Shown piece after piece: positions 7,087 to 7,313 of a DNA stretch of 7,313 nucleotides; the first letter of the stretch is position 1, and each line of letters opens with the position of its first letter. Made by a program: the position numbers and the translations under genes. The stretch spans positions 1 through 7,313 of the forward strand of contig JAKAUG010000377.1 of NCBI GenBank assembly GCA_021827805.1. Direction: 5' to 3'. The notes under the pieces were generated by a model. It worked only from the letters and a program-made list of their open reading frames with translations, was not told where the DNA came from and ran no database searches. The stretch is from Bacillota bacterium. GTDB lineage: Bacteria > Bacillota > Sulfobacillia > RBS10-35 > JAJYVN01.

Positions 7087-7313
7087 GCGGGGCTCACCGG
7101 TGCCAGGCCGAGGAAGTACCGATGCAGCGTACGGTCGGCGGTAAGCTCCGGATGGAAGGATCCCGCCAGCACGCGCCCGCGGCGCAGCAGCACGGGAAAG
7201 CCGTGGTGCTCGGCCAGGACATCCACCCCCTGCCCCACCGCCTGCACGCGGGGTGCGCGGATGAACACGGCCGGCATGGGCTGGGCGGAGAGCGCCGGGA
7301 CCACCAGCGTCGT
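7083..7313 (-). CDS. pdxT: Pyridoxal 5'-phosphate synthase glutaminase subunit PdxT, C-terminal part
   Basis: Only the last 76 residues are in the window; the N-terminus with the catalytic cysteine lies to the right. PdxT hydrolyses glutamine and feeds ammonia to PdxS, which builds PLP from ribose-5-phosphate (or ribulose-5-phosphate) and a triose phosphate. The visible part has the family's FIRAPRV, then GVDVLAEHHGFPVLLRRG, then SFHPELTADRTLHRYFL. The His and Glu of HPE, at about 7152-7154 and 7146-7148, complete the class I glutaminase Cys-His-Glu triad. Related glutaminases such as HisH lack the FIRAP block, so PdxT is the best call. The stop overlaps the aldolase start by four bases, showing translational coupling. 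pdxS is expected just outside on the right. Confidence 0.93.
   Translation of the reverse strand, partial: TTLVVPALSAQPMPAVFIRAPRVQAVGQGVDVLAEHHGFPVLLRRGRVLAGSFHPELTADRTLHRYFLGLAPVSPA

Overview
The window is GC-rich and tightly packed. It looks like a piece of a chromosome from a high-GC, probably spore-forming member of the Bacillota (Firmicutes). Three things point there. The minus strand carries pdxT followed downstream by serS, the pdxS-pdxT-serS order known from Bacillus. A PdaB-type polysaccharide deacetylase, a family tied to sporulation, is present. The left edge appears to hold the first 20 nt of a serine tRNA on the same strand as serS, recalling the Bacillus pdxS-pdxT-serS-tRNA-Ser neighbourhood. 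The rhodanese is closest by memory to mycobacterial CysA, so the lineage call is an inference and not certain.

Layout. On the right, reading leftwards on the minus strand, is a translationally coupled operon: pdxT (only its 3' part is in the window), a class II (fuculose-type) aldolase, an MtnA-family sugar-1-phosphate isomerase and serS. The junctions overlap by 4, 4 and 8 nt. In the middle, on the plus strand, is a three-gene block: a fatty-acyl-CoA-ligase-type AMP-forming enzyme, a PdaB-like secreted deacetylase and a four-helix membrane protein of unknown function. This block converges on serS with only 3 nt between the stop codons. On the left, on the minus strand, is a two-domain rhodanese with a TTG start and a near-consensus sigma-A promoter. 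After it come a strong hairpin and the presumed tRNA-Ser.

How the genes may work together. The isomerase-aldolase pair is the core of the 'DHAP shunt' / 5-deoxyribose salvage route, in which 5-(methylthio)ribose-1-phosphate or 5-deoxyribose-1-phosphate is isomerised and then split to DHAP and a small aldehyde. Placing it between pyridoxal-phosphate synthase and seryl-tRNA synthetase genes is the most interesting feature here, because PdxS can use DHAP or glyceraldehyde-3-phosphate as its triose substrate. The isomerase also departs from the usual MtnA motifs around the catalytic cysteine. No CRISPR array, insertion sequence or phage gene was seen. No gap between genes exceeds about 225 nt.
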